DNA from: Nitrospinales bacterium
Lineage (GTDB): Bacteria; Nitrospinota_A; UBA7883; JACRGQ01
Assembly (NCBI GenBank): GCA_023248535.1
Contig: JAHFEJ010000020.1
Location: 1-43,845, forward strand
DNA: 43,845 nucleotides
Reading direction: 5' to 3'
The notes under the pieces are model-generated. The model was not told where the DNA came from, made no database searches, and saw only the letters and a list, made by a program, of their open reading frames with translations. A program made the translations under genes and the position numbers. Shown piece by piece: positions 32,364-41,125 of this stretch; the first letter of the stretch is position 1; the number at the start of each line of letters is the position of its first letter.

Positions 32364-33461
32364 ATGCTCAACGTGCGCATCGATCTGGCTGCTTTCCGGC
32401 ACAACCTCGCAGCAATCAAATCGCTTGCCCCCGGCGCGGCCATCCTCCCCGTCATCAAGGCGGACGGCTACGGCCACGGCATGATCGCGCTGGCGCGGGA
32501 ATCGCTGAAGTTCGGCGCGCCGATGCTTGGCGTGGGCGCGCTGGAAGAAGGGCGCACGCTGCGCCGGGAGAAGATCGCCGCCCCGGCGCTGCTGCTGGAC
32601 GGCATCTTTCCCGAAGAGGCCGCCGACGCGGTGAAATACCGCCTCACGCCGGTGGTCTTTTCGCTGGACGTGGCGAAAGAACTGAACCGCGCCGGAAAAA
32701 AAGCGGGCAAAAAAATCGCCGTCCACCTGAAATTCGACACCGGCATGGGCCGCCTCGGCTTCACCCTGCACCAGGCCATCGAGGCTGTCACCCAGATCGC
32801 CAAAATGAAGAACATCCACGTTGAAGGGGTGATGACCCATTTTGCATCCGCCAGCGACGTGCAATCGCCCCAAACCGACAACCAGCTCCGCCGTTTCGCG
32901 GGGGTGCTGGAGGTGGTGAAAAAAACGGGGCTGAAGCCGCTGTACATCCACGCCGCCAACAGCGCCGCCATCCTCAACTATAAACAGTCGCATTACGGCA
33001 TGGTGCGCCCCGGCATCGCCCTGTACGGCGCGCCCCCCACCGAGTTGAAAGGGTTGGCATTCAAGCCGGTGATGTCCGTCACCAGCCGCCTCATCAGCGT
33101 GAAAGACATCCCGCAGGGGGAAGGGATCGGCTACAACGCCACCTATGTCACGCCGCGCAATAAAAAAGTCGGCGTGGTGCTGGGCGGCTATGCCGACGGC
33201 ATTAACCGCCTTCTTTCCAACCGCGGCCTCTTCCTCGTTCGCGGAAAGCCGGTGCCGATAATCGGCAATGTCTGCATGGATATGGTGATGGTCGATCTAA
33301 GCCGCGTCCCCTCTGCCGCGCCGGGGGATGAAGTGGTCATTCTGGGCGGCGGCGTGCCGGAAACATCGGCGGAGCACTGGGCCGAACTGGCCGGCACAAT
33401 ACCCTACGAAATATTCTGCCGCCTCGGCGTCGGCCCCCGCGCGCAACGCTCTTATAAGTGA
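32364..33461 (+). CDS. alr: Alanine racemase
   Basis: This PLP enzyme makes D-alanine for peptidoglycan. In its 365 residues, the PLP lysine is in LPVIKADGYGHG near residue 35, and the second base, tyrosine, is in EGIGYNATYVTPR in the C-terminal beta domain; other marks are FDTGMGRLGF, GVMTHFASAS, HAANSAAIL, MVRPGIALYG and GNVCMDMVMVDLS. The ATG at 32364 begins directly at the conserved fold; the frame to 32334 is not supported. Its 3' end overlaps that of the convergent oxidoreductase gene by 10 bases. Confidence 0.95.
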   Translation: MLNVRIDLAAFRHNLAAIKSLAPGAAILPVIKADGYGHGMIALARESLKFGAPMLGVGALEEGRTLRREKIAAPALLLDGIFPEEAADAVKYRLTPVVFSLDVAKELNRAGKKAGKKIAVHLKFDTGMGRLGFTLHQAIEAVTQIAKMKNIHVEGVMTHFASASDVQSPQTDNQLRRFAGVLEVVKKTGLKPLYIHAANSAAILNYKQSHYGMVRPGIALYGAPPTELKGLAFKPVMSVTSRLISVKDIPQGEGIGYNATYVTPRNKKVGVVLGGYADGINRLLSNRGLFLVRGKPVPIIGNVCMDMVMVDLSRVPSAAPGDEVVILGGGVPETSAEHWAELAGTIPYEIFCRLGVGPRAQRSYK

Positions 33462-35047
33462 TCTGGCGGCGGGGCGGCGCGCATGATCTTCCCCATCACC
33501 TTCATCATGCCGGTTGATCCCTCGGTGGCGGCCACCGCCATGATCCCCCCCATCATCGCCCCCACAACGCCGGGGCTGAGCGAGTCCGCGCCCGCCAAAT
33601 AAAGGTTTTTGACCGGCGTACGGTTGCTTGACCACGGCCGCGAAGGGCGTTGCGGCACACAGGGAACGCCGTAGAACGCCCCCGCCGGATTCCCCTGGAA
33701 ATATTCCATCGTCAGCGGCGTTGAAACATCGTAATGCGCCACCATCCCCCTGAAACCGGGATAGCGGGCTTCGATCTTCGCCAGCAGCTTCTGCGCCAGC
33801 GCCTCCTTGAACTCATAGTATTCCTTGTCCCGCTTGCGCCAGCCGCGGCCCGCCCACCGCTTCCACTCGCCGTAATCCGCCATCGTCACCACCTCGCCTG
33901 TGTGCGCCGTGGCCTGCGGATCCTTGAGCGACGGAAACGACATAAAATACGCTATCGGCCCCTCAACGCCGGTGGCGGAGAACATCTCCTCGTGATCGTA
34001 CGATTCATAAATCCAGACGTTGCCGCCATCAAAACCGAGTCGCGCGGGGGACTCCTTAAAACAGAGATACAAAACCAGCGCGCTGACTCCGTTGGGAAAG
34101 GCCGCCAGTTCTTCGCGGAAGGGGATCGGCACCGCAGGCGGCAGCAGCGAACAGTAGGTGTTCACCGCCCCCGCGTCCGATATCACCAGCGGCGCGTGGA
34201 ACCGCTTCTCCTTGCCATTGATGGCCGCCACAACGCCGGTGGCGGCGCCGTTCTCCACAATGATCCGCGTCACATTCGCGCCGGTGCGCACGCGCCCCCC
34301 CGCCCGCTCGATCTCCGGGATGATCTCGGCGGCGATCCGTCCCGCCCCCCCAACCGGATACCACGCCCCCTCCAAATAATGCCAGGCAACGCCGCCATGC
34401 ATGCCAAACGCGCTTTGCGAGGGGGGCAGCCCGTAGTCGGGCCATTGCGAGGCAAGCAGCGCCTTCAAACGCGGGTCGCTGAAATGTCTGTCGAGATATT
34501 CCTTCGTGGTGATCCGCGCAAGGCCGCCAAACAGGGCGTAGACGCCGCGGGCGGCAAACTTGACTGGCCCCGGAAGACCGTTCATCATCGACCGGACGCC
34601 GTACCAGAATCCCGCTTTTTTTATATCGCGGAAATAGCGGCGCAGGGCGTCCCGCTCGGCGGGAAATTGCCCCGCGAGGTCATCCAGATACTTTTGCGGA
34701 TCGGCCTGAACGGTGAAGGTGAGATCGGGATAGATAAAGCGCTCCAGCGCCGGCGGCATCCGGCTCCAATCCACACGTCCGCCGGTGAGGAAATCCATCA
34801 CCTTCCGCGGCCCCTCGCCGCGCGCCATCTGCCCCACATAGTGCAGGCCCACATCGAAATGCCAGCGCCCGTGGCGCGTGAACGCGTGGGTCTGCCCCCC
34901 CGCCTGAAAATGCCGCTCCAGCACCAGCACCCGCCGGTTGTTCAGTTTCGCCAGCGTGGCCGCCGCGGCAAGCCCGCCGATGCCGGAGCCGATAACGATA
35001 ACGTCGTACGGATTGTCCCGTTCCGCCTGTTCCCCTTGTTCCGCCAT
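33452..35047 (-). CDS. Phytoene desaturase-like FAD oxidoreductase
   Basis: A 531-residue protein with the N-terminal FAD motif VIVIGSGIGGLAAAATLAKL and the ERHFQAGGQTHAF follow-up typical of the CrtI/retinol saturase family. The C-terminal FAD signature is NLYLAGADSLSPGVVGAMMGG. Family members desaturate or isomerise carotenoids or reduce retinol-like polyenes; which applies here is unknown, and no carotenoid genes are adjacent. It is divergent from ubiE, 120 bases away, so a role with quinone or isoprenoid lipids is possible but is inference. Confidence 0.85.
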   Translation of the reverse strand: MAEQGEQAERDNPYDVIVIGSGIGGLAAAATLAKLNNRRVLVLERHFQAGGQTHAFTRHGRWHFDVGLHYVGQMARGEGPRKVMDFLTGGRVDWSRMPPALERFIYPDLTFTVQADPQKYLDDLAGQFPAERDALRRYFRDIKKAGFWYGVRSMMNGLPGPVKFAARGVYALFGGLARITTKEYLDRHFSDPRLKALLASQWPDYGLPPSQSAFGMHGGVAWHYLEGAWYPVGGAGRIAAEIIPEIERAGGRVRTGANVTRIIVENGAATGVVAAINGKEKRFHAPLVISDAGAVNTYCSLLPPAVPIPFREELAAFPNGVSALVLYLCFKESPARLGFDGGNVWIYESYDHEEMFSATGVEGPIAYFMSFPSLKDPQATAHTGEVVTMADYGEWKRWAGRGWRKRDKEYYEFKEALAQKLLAKIEARYPGFRGMVAHYDVSTPLTMEYFQGNPAGAFYGVPCVPQRPSRPWSSNRTPVKNLYLAGADSLSPGVVGAMMGGIMAVAATEGSTGMMKVMGKIMRAAPPPDHL

Positions 35048-35167
35048 ATGGCTTCATTCTATACGCGCGGGGCGTTCCGGCAAAACCCCCCGGCATCGCC
35101 CATCGCGCGCGGCCGGCGCCTAAAAATCCGCTCCCCTTTGCCGCCGCAAATATGCCATCATGGCGGG

Positions 35168-35866
35168 ATGATTGAAAAAGACGCCGCCAAAATCGGGCGG
35201 ATGTTCAGCGACATCGCCCCGCGCTACGACCTGCTGAACCGCCTCCTGAGCATGGGCATCGACCGGCGTTGGCGCGCCGCCGCGATACGGAAGCTCGCGC
35301 CGCGCGCGGGCGGCGTATACCTCGACGTGGCGACCGGCACGGGCGACGTGGCGATGGAAATTTTCCGCCAAAACCCGGAGGCGAAAGTGGTCGGCATCGA
35401 CTTCGCACACCAGATGCTGGTGATGGGGCTGCCCAAAATAAAAAGCACCGCCATCCGGCTTGGGCGCGGCGACGCGCTGAACCTCCCGTTCCGCGGCGGC
35501 ACCTTCGACGGGGCGACCTGCGCCTACGGCATCCGCAATTTCGCCGATCTCCACAAAGGACTGCGCGAGATCAACCGGGTGCTCAAACCGGGCGGCTCCA
35601 TCGCCATTCTGGAATTCACCACCCCGCCGAACGCGTTCATGCGGGGCCTCTATCTTTTCTATTTCACCCGGCTGCTCCCGTTCATCGGGCGGCTTGTCTC
35701 CGGCCACCCGGAAGCGTACACCTACCTGCCGCTCTCGGTGATGGATTTCCCCGCCGAGACGCGCCTGAAGGAGATTTTTGAAGAATGCGGCTTCGTGGAT
35801 GTAACGGTCGCGCCCCTGACCTTCGGCATCAGCGGCCTGGTGACCGGCAGGAAACCGGTCCGGTGA
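35168..35866 (+). CDS. ubiE: Ubiquinone/menaquinone biosynthesis C-methyltransferase
   Basis: A 232-residue SAM-dependent enzyme that methylates the quinone ring precursor. Marks are MFSDIAPRYDLLNRLLSMGIDRRWR, the SAM motif LDVATGTGDVAMEI, GRGDALNLPF, and YGIRNFADLHKGLREINRVLKPGG, the UbiE/MenG signature. Whether ubiquinone or menaquinone is made cannot be told. The ATG at 35168 follows GGCGGG; a very long open frame upstream (from 33734) is antisense to the neighbouring gene and not used. The stop overlaps the GTG of the next gene (GTGA). Confidence 0.95.
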   Translation: MIEKDAAKIGRMFSDIAPRYDLLNRLLSMGIDRRWRAAAIRKLAPRAGGVYLDVATGTGDVAMEIFRQNPEAKVVGIDFAHQMLVMGLPKIKSTAIRLGRGDALNLPFRGGTFDGATCAYGIRNFADLHKGLREINRVLKPGGSIAILEFTTPPNAFMRGLYLFYFTRLLPFIGRLVSGHPEAYTYLPLSVMDFPAETRLKEIFEECGFVDVTVAPLTFGISGLVTGRKPVR

Positions 35867-36960
35867 AAAAAAGGGTTGGCCCGCTGCTGGCGGTAATCCT
35901 GCTGGCGGCGTGCGGCCACACGCCCCCTTCACCGTCCACCCGCCTGCCCGCATCCCCCCTCCCCGACTTCTCGGCCGTCGCGCGGCAAACGCTGCCGGCG
36001 GTGGTGAACATCTACGCCCTCAAAGAGGAGCCGCGCCCCTCCCTCTCCGAGCTGATCCATGCCAACCTCGGCATGTATGACGCGCTTTCCACCTGGGTCC
36101 GCGGCCGTTACAAAACCCGGTATGTGGAAAGCGATGCCGGCAGCGGCTTTATCATCAACAAGCGCGGCTACATCCTCACCAATTACCATGTCGTCGCGGG
36201 AGCCGACCGGATCATCGTGCGGACCGCCCACGGCGGCGAGCATGAACAGGATGCCCGCCTGCTCGGAAGCGACCCGGCAAGCGACGTGGCGCTCTTGAAA
36301 ATAACGGCCGACTACCGCCATCACGTCCTGCCGCTGGGGAACTCCGACACGCTGGAACCGGGGGAATGGGTTTTCGCCGTCGGCAATCCTTACGGCATCG
36401 GCAAAACATTCACCGTCGGGGTGGTGAGCGCCGTTAAACGCGGCGGCCTTGGCCTTATCGAGATGGAGGATTTCATCCAGACCGACGCGGCCATCGGCCC
36501 CGGCGGCAGCGGCGGGCCGCTGGTCAATATCAACGGCGAGGCGGTGGGCATCAATACCGCCGTCCAGAGCGGCGGGGCAGGCATCGCCTTCGCCGTGCCG
36601 GTCAACATCGCCGCCGCCATCATGGTCCCGCTGGCGGCTGGCAAACAGATACGGCGCGGCACGCTGGGATTGACCGGCGAAGAACTCACCCCCGAAGCGG
36701 CCCGGCATCTCCGCGTCGAGGGGGGCGAGGGGGTGCTGGTGACGGCGATCCTGCGCGGGGGTCCGGCGCACAGCGCCGGCATCCAGCTCAACGACGTGAT
36801 AACCGCTTTCAATGGCGAAAAGATCACCCGCTACGCGCAGTTGAAAAAATCGGTGCTCTCGCTCCCCCCCGGCATGCGGGTGAAGATCACGGTTGTCCGC
36901 GAGCGGAAAATCAACACCGTCAAAGCGGTGCTGGGTGAAATAAAAATTAAAAAATCATGA
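35863..36960 (+). CDS. Trypsin-like serine protease lipoprotein with PDZ domain (DegP/HtrA family)
   Basis: A 365-residue envelope protease. The GTG at 35863 opens a lipoprotein signal (MKKRVGPLLAVILLAAC, lipobox LAAC). The protease domain has the triad: His in TNYHVV (near 109), Asp in SDVALLK (near 142), Ser in GPGGSGGPL (near 216). The usual GNSGGP reads GGSGGP here, but the Ser is kept. One PDZ domain follows (about 270-360; AGIQLNDVITAFNGEKI). The lipid anchor would tether the protease to a membrane, unlike soluble DegP. It overlaps ubiE upstream and glnD downstream by 4 bases each, so the three are translationally coupled. Confidence 0.92.
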   Translation: MKKRVGPLLAVILLAACGHTPPSPSTRLPASPLPDFSAVARQTLPAVVNIYALKEEPRPSLSELIHANLGMYDALSTWVRGRYKTRYVESDAGSGFIINKRGYILTNYHVVAGADRIIVRTAHGGEHEQDARLLGSDPASDVALLKITADYRHHVLPLGNSDTLEPGEWVFAVGNPYGIGKTFTVGVVSAVKRGGLGLIEMEDFIQTDAAIGPGGSGGPLVNINGEAVGINTAVQSGGAGIAFAVPVNIAAAIMVPLAAGKQIRRGTLGLTGEELTPEAARHLRVEGGEGVLVTAILRGGPAHSAGIQLNDVITAFNGEKITRYAQLKKSVLSLPPGMRVKITVVRERKINTVKAVLGEIKIKKS

Positions 36961-39524
36961 CAACCCGCGCCGTATTCAGCGAAAAAATAAAGGGGCTTCG
37001 CGCCGCGCTGGAGGAACGCCATGCCGCGGGCGGCGGCGGATTCGAGGTCTGCCGCGGCTGGGCCGCCTCCGTTGACGGCGTCATCAAGGAGCTTTTCGCC
37101 GAGATGGTCCCGGAAAGCGCCGCCCTCCCCTTCGCCCTCGCGGCGCTCGGCGGCTACGGCCGCGAGGAACTCAACCCCTGGTCGGATATCGACCTCCTCT
37201 TCCTGTACGACAAGGATATCGGCGATGCCGGAGCGGCCCTCCCCGGCGCCATCATCCCGATGATGTGGGATGTCGGTTTCAAGGTGGGGCACGCCACCCG
37301 CACCATCGCCGATTGCCTCCGCATCGCCCAAACCGACCTCATCAGCAAAACCGGCATGCTGGAGGCGCGGTTCCTGCTGGGCGACAAACCCCTGTTCGCC
37401 CGTTTCGAATACCAGTTCGGAAAAAATGTCATGGCCAAACAGTCCGAGCGGTTTGTCCGCGACAAGTGGGTGGAGAGCGAAATACGCCACGGCAAGTGGC
37501 ACAACACCCTCCTGCTCACCGAGCCGGACGTGAAAGAATCCCCCGGCGCGCTGCGCGACTACCACACGGCCCTCTGGGTGGCGGCCGCCCGCTACGGCGT
37601 GCGCGGCATCGAAGAGATCGCCGCCCGCGGGCTGATGGACGCCGAAGAACGGAAATCCGTCACCGAGGCGGTGGATTTCATCCTCCGCCTGCGCAACGAC
37701 ATCCACTTCCTGGCCAAGGGGCCGCACAACCTGCTTGACTACGCCATGCAGCCGCGCGTGGCCAGGCGGCTCGGCTTCACCGGCGATGGCGATGTTCCCG
37801 TCATCCGCATGATGCACGATTACTACCGCGCCGCCGACACGGTGCTCCGCTTCGGCCAGAGTGTGCGGGCGCAGGCGATGCGCTACCGCACCAAGACCCA
37901 GATGTTCTTCCTGAAGCTCCGCCATAAAATGCTCGCCCCGAACATCTTCGCGGGCGAAGACGAAATATTCGTCAAAGACCTCACGGCGTCGGAACTGGCC
38001 GCCAAACCGGAAACGCTGTTCGCCCTCCTGCGCCTGATGGTGGAAAAAGAGCTGCGCCCCTCCCCCGGCCTGCGCCGGATGCTCGACGAGACCGGGCGGC
38101 TCTGGAAACAGGGACGGCCCGATCCGGTAATGCTGGGCGCGGGGTTGCGCGGCATCCTGGAAATGCAGGACCCGGTCAAGGCGCTGGAGCTGATGCGCGA
38201 CTGCAAGGTGCTCACCGCCATCATCCCGGAGTTCCGCGCCATCCGCTACCTGACCCCATTCGATCTCTACCACCGCTTCACGGTGGACGGCCATTCCTTC
38301 CGCGCCATCCTCGAATTCGACAACCTCAAGCTGAACGAGCGCCCCGAGTGCGACCTGCTGCGCGCCCTGTATCTCGCCGAGCCGCGCAAAGACCTGGTAC
38401 GCCTGGCCCTGCTGCTGCACGACCTGGGCAAGGGAACGGGCGGCCACCACGAAGAGCGGATCGATCCCGCCATCCTCCTGCGTATCGGCTACAGCGAAGG
38501 GGAGGCGGCCACCGTGGAACGGCTGGTGCGGCTGCACCTGCTGATGAACAGCGTGGCGCAAAAACGCGATATCCACGAACCGCATACCGTTATCGAATTC
38601 GCCGAACAGGTGGAGGACGAGGAAACCCTCAAGCGCCTCTACATGCTCACCTATGCCGACACTTGCGCGGTCGGCCCCGGCATCTGGAACTCGTGGAAAG
38701 GGGCGCTGCTGAAAGAGCTGTTCACGCTGGGGGCCACCTACTTCGAGGGAAAAGACCCGTTGCAGTGGTTCGCGCCCGGCCGCTTCCTGCCGCCGGAAAA
38801 AATGACCCCCGATGTCATCCGCTTCGTCAAAGGGATGCCGGACAAATACTTCTTCATGCGCTCGCCGGAGGATGTGGAGCGCGACGCCGCCATATTTACC
38901 GCCTTCGTGAAGGGGGACGGCGCGCCGTTGATACAGCACCGCTTCATCTCCGCCGCCGATCCGGGGGAGATCACGCTGGTATCGAAAAACAGGCTGGGGC
39001 TGCTCTACAACGCCCTCGGCACCCTCGCCTCGAAGAACATCGACATCCTTCAGGCGGTCATCCTCACCCATGCCGAGGGGGTGGCCTTCGATTTCTTCCG
39101 CGTCCACGGCCCCAACGGACAGCCGATCGGCGACGAGGCGTTCTGGGGGCGCGTGGATGCGGAAGTCCGCCGTGTGCTCACCGGCGAAAAAACGGTGGAC
39201 GAAATTTTGAAGGGGCGCACCCGCATTCTCGGCGGGCAAAACGCCGTCGCGGTGGATCCGCATGTGCGCGTGCTGAACGACGTGTCGTTCTCCCACACCG
39301 TGCTGGAAACGGTCTCGCGCGACCGCATCGGGCTGCTGTTCGATTCCGCCCGCGCCATCAGCGGCCTGGGGCTGGATATCGTATCGGCCAGCATCGCCGT
39401 GGAGGGGCACAAGGCGCTCAACACCTTCTACGTTTCGGAAGCCGACGGCAAAAAAGTGGCCAACCCCGAACGGATGGAGGAGATAAAAGAAGCGTTGAAA
39501 ACCGCCCTCATCCCCCCCGCGTGA
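36957..39524 (+). CDS. glnD: PII uridylyltransferase / uridylyl-removing enzyme
   Basis: This is the nitrogen-status sensor that uridylylates PII proteins when glutamine is low. In its 855 residues, the nucleotidyltransferase motif GGYGREELNPWSDIDLLFL is at 65-83, the linker helical region follows, the HD domain (LLLHDLGKG) is near 485-493 for the removing activity, and two C-terminal ACT domains start near 675 and 785 (SKNRLGLLYNALGTLA and SRDRIGLLFDSARAIS), which bind glutamine. Length is typical. The ATG at 36957 overlaps the upstream stop (ATGA). No glnB or glnA lies in the window. Confidence 0.96.
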   Translation: MTTRAVFSEKIKGLRAALEERHAAGGGGFEVCRGWAASVDGVIKELFAEMVPESAALPFALAALGGYGREELNPWSDIDLLFLYDKDIGDAGAALPGAIIPMMWDVGFKVGHATRTIADCLRIAQTDLISKTGMLEARFLLGDKPLFARFEYQFGKNVMAKQSERFVRDKWVESEIRHGKWHNTLLLTEPDVKESPGALRDYHTALWVAAARYGVRGIEEIAARGLMDAEERKSVTEAVDFILRLRNDIHFLAKGPHNLLDYAMQPRVARRLGFTGDGDVPVIRMMHDYYRAADTVLRFGQSVRAQAMRYRTKTQMFFLKLRHKMLAPNIFAGEDEIFVKDLTASELAAKPETLFALLRLMVEKELRPSPGLRRMLDETGRLWKQGRPDPVMLGAGLRGILEMQDPVKALELMRDCKVLTAIIPEFRAIRYLTPFDLYHRFTVDGHSFRAILEFDNLKLNERPECDLLRALYLAEPRKDLVRLALLLHDLGKGTGGHHEERIDPAILLRIGYSEGEAATVERLVRLHLLMNSVAQKRDIHEPHTVIEFAEQVEDEETLKRLYMLTYADTCAVGPGIWNSWKGALLKELFTLGATYFEGKDPLQWFAPGRFLPPEKMTPDVIRFVKGMPDKYFFMRSPEDVERDAAIFTAFVKGDGAPLIQHRFISAADPGEITLVSKNRLGLLYNALGTLASKNIDILQAVILTHAEGVAFDFFRVHGPNGQPIGDEAFWGRVDAEVRRVLTGEKTVDEILKGRTRILGGQNAVAVDPHVRVLNDVSFSHTVLETVSRDRIGLLFDSARAISGLGLDIVSASIAVEGHKALNTFYVSEADGKKVANPERMEEIKEALKTALIPPA

Positions 39525-39545
39525 CCTCCGGGCACGATTTTTCCG

Positions 39546-39642
39546 GGTAGGTCACACATTCTTGTGTGACATTGGGCGCAAAGCGCCCAACGACACGTTG
39601 GAAAACGTATGCCACCGGAAAGTGAAATGCGCAATCCACCGG
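39546..39642. repeat. Direct repeat A upstream of RAYT 2
   Basis: GGTAGG, then palindromes GTCACACA-TTCT-TGTGTGAC, TTGGGCGC-AAA-GCGCCCAA and ACGTT-GGAA-AACGT, then CACCGGAAAGTG. The same series follows the gene at 40158-40252 in the same orientation with about ten differences. This copy has lost the complete outer palindrome. It is unrelated to the repeats around RAYT 1. Confidence 0.8.
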
Positions 39643-39664
39643 GGATGGGTATAATTATGTCGTT

Positions 39665-40162
39665 GTGAAAAAATCAGGGATAAGCGCACAGCGCCTTCAT
39701 TTTACACGGAGGCACCTTCCACATTTTCAGATCGGCGGCTCGTGGTATTTCATCACCTTCAGATCCAAGATTGGCATATTGCCCGCCGAAGCGCGCACTC
39801 TTGCCGCCCAAGCCATTATCTTCGGCAATGGTAATAAATACGCCCTTTCAACGGTCACTGTTATGCCAGACCATGTGCATATTCTCTTAAATCCCGCTAA
39901 AAAGGAAAACGGTACATTTCACCCGCTTGGTCAAATCACAAAATCCATAAAAGGCTACTCGGCGCGCACGATCAATAAATTGCTCGGTTCATCGGGATCT
40001 GTGCGGCAAAGAGAATCATTTGACCGGATCGTCCGCAATGAAGAAGAATGGCGGGAAAAATACGAATACATACGCAATAACGCGGTTAAAGCGGGGCTTT
40101 GTGAAAAACCGGAGGATTATCCGTGGTTACTGGACGGGAACGATTTCATAAAAGGATGGTAG
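39665..40162 (+). CDS. REP-associated tyrosine transposase (RAYT), copy 2
   Basis: A 165-residue protein of the Y1/HUH family, similar to the first RAYT in layout (LPHFQIGGSWYFITF, HUH motif PDHVHILLNP, SIKGYSARTINKL, REKYEYIRNNAVKAGL). The start is GTG at 39665; TATAAT at 39650-39655 lies 9 bases upstream with no ribosome site, so leader and ribosome site are minimal or absent. The stop TAG lies inside the downstream direct repeat (40158-40252). The gene plus its two flanking repeats forms a compact unit of about 700 bases that could move or have been duplicated together. Confidence 0.87.
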   Translation: MKKSGISAQRLHFTRRHLPHFQIGGSWYFITFRSKIGILPAEARTLAAQAIIFGNGNKYALSTVTVMPDHVHILLNPAKKENGTFHPLGQITKSIKGYSARTINKLLGSSGSVRQRESFDRIVRNEEEWREKYEYIRNNAVKAGLCEKPEDYPWLLDGNDFIKGW

Positions 40163-40252
40163 GTCACACATTCCTGTGTGACATTGGGCGCAACGCGCCC
40201 AACGACACGTTGGAAAACGTGTCCCACCGGGAAGTGGAATGCGTGTCCTACC
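40158..40252. repeat. Direct repeat B downstream of RAYT 2
   Basis: Same series as 39546-39642: GTCACACA-TTCC-TGTGTGAC, TTGGGCGC-AAC-GCGCCCAA, ACACGTT-GGAA-AACGTGT, CACCGGGAAGTG, closing with GTGTCCTACC. Here the outer arms GGTAGG and CCTACC pair, giving a complete nested palindrome. It overlaps the last 5 bases of the RAYT gene. Confidence 0.8.
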
Positions 40253-40353
40253 AGCCAACAGAAACGCCTAATGCGCGTCCAACGGGTGAATTGTATTCTT
40301 GAAAGCATTTTTATTTTTTCAGGTAGAATTCCACTGATGAAGGCGGAAAAAAT

Positions 40354-40812
40354 ATGAAACCAACGCAAACGGCGATAACGGGGAACGAACAAGGCCTGCC
40401 GGATGGCCCTCTTGCGGCACTCTCGGAATTCTACCGCGCATTTAATGGAAGGAATCTGGATGCGGTGGCGGTCAACTGGGCTGATAGCGGCGACATCGCG
40501 ATGGACAACCCGCTAGGCGGGATAAAACGCGGACGGGAAGAGATCATGGCGGTCTACTCCCGCATCTTTGGCGGCGCGGCCACCGTGTATGTGGAGTTTT
40601 ACGATTACACCATCCACGAGTGCGGCGAAATGTTTTATGCGGTCGGCAGGGAGCGCGGAAGTTTCACCAAGGGGGATGTAAAAATCGACCTGGCGATACG
40701 GACCAGCCGGATATTCCAAAAGATGCGGGGCCGGTGGTATCAGGTGCACCATCACGGCTCCATAGAAACTCCGCAGTTGCTGGAGACATACCAAAAGGCT
40801 GTTGCGGGCTGA
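40354..40812 (+). CDS. SnoaL-like / NTF2-fold protein
   Basis: A 152-residue protein with the pattern of the NTF2-like superfamily: LSEFYRAFNGRNLDAVAVNW, IKRGREEIMAVYSRIFGG, VGRERGSFTKG, WYQVHHHGSIETP. Such proteins are small cone-shaped enzymes or ligand binders; this resembles the stress- or ketosteroid-isomerase-like group with no assigned reaction. The ATG at 40354 has AGGCGG upstream. TAGAAT at 40324-40329 with TTGAAA at 40299 (spacing 19) may be its promoter. An ATG at 40337 opens only a 6-codon frame ending at the true start. Confidence 0.75.
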   Translation: MKPTQTAITGNEQGLPDGPLAALSEFYRAFNGRNLDAVAVNWADSGDIAMDNPLGGIKRGREEIMAVYSRIFGGAATVYVEFYDYTIHECGEMFYAVGRERGSFTKGDVKIDLAIRTSRIFQKMRGRWYQVHHHGSIETPQLLETYQKAVAG

Positions 40813-40877
40813 TCCAAAATACAACAACCGCCCCCGTCCAAAAGCGCGGCAATTTTCTGCCGGGCGCACAAACCCGT

Positions 40878-40907
40878 TTGGCAAAGCTTCATAAATTCGC
40901 CTATAAT
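40878..40907 (+). promoter_or_regulatory. Promoter of the REC-TPR gene
   Basis: TTGGCA (40878-40883) and a perfect TATAAT (40902-40907) are spaced by 18. The start would be near 40914, leaving a leader of about 210 bases. Confidence 0.65.
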
Positions 40908-40913
40908 GATGGG

Positions 40914-41125
40914 ATGGGCTGTTACAGTTTTTTTGACACCACATGTTGAAAAACTTATGACAATGGGGAAGAGATCATTCAACCGCGGCGGGGATTTTGA
41001 AAGGGAGGCCCGGAATGGATTTTCAATCCCGGGGGCGGAAAAAACCGGACAGCGCGTAGCGGTGTTCCGTGTTTTTCACACGGACGAAGTGAAGTGTAAA
41101 TTCCCTTTAAGGGGAAAGGTTGGTT
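40914..41125 (+). promoter_or_regulatory. Long leader of the REC-TPR gene
   Basis: About 210 untranslated bases with hairpins: CCGTGT-TTTTC-ACACGG (about 41068-41084) and CCCTT-TAA-GGGG near the ribosome site (41104-41114). The last hairpin lies just before AAAGG (41115-41119), so it could mask translation. The frame 40906-41133 looks non-coding. No known riboswitch is recognisable. Confidence 0.35.

Noticed and set aside
33734-35866. A 710-codon open frame on the plus strand
   Set aside because: Its first two thirds are antisense to the phytoene desaturase-like gene and have Arg/His/Pro-rich composition typical of GC-rich shadow frames; only the ubiE part (from 35168) is real.
36831-39410. 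An 859-codon open frame opposite glnD
   Set aside because: It mirrors glnD, has no recognisable domain, and is a codon-bias shadow.
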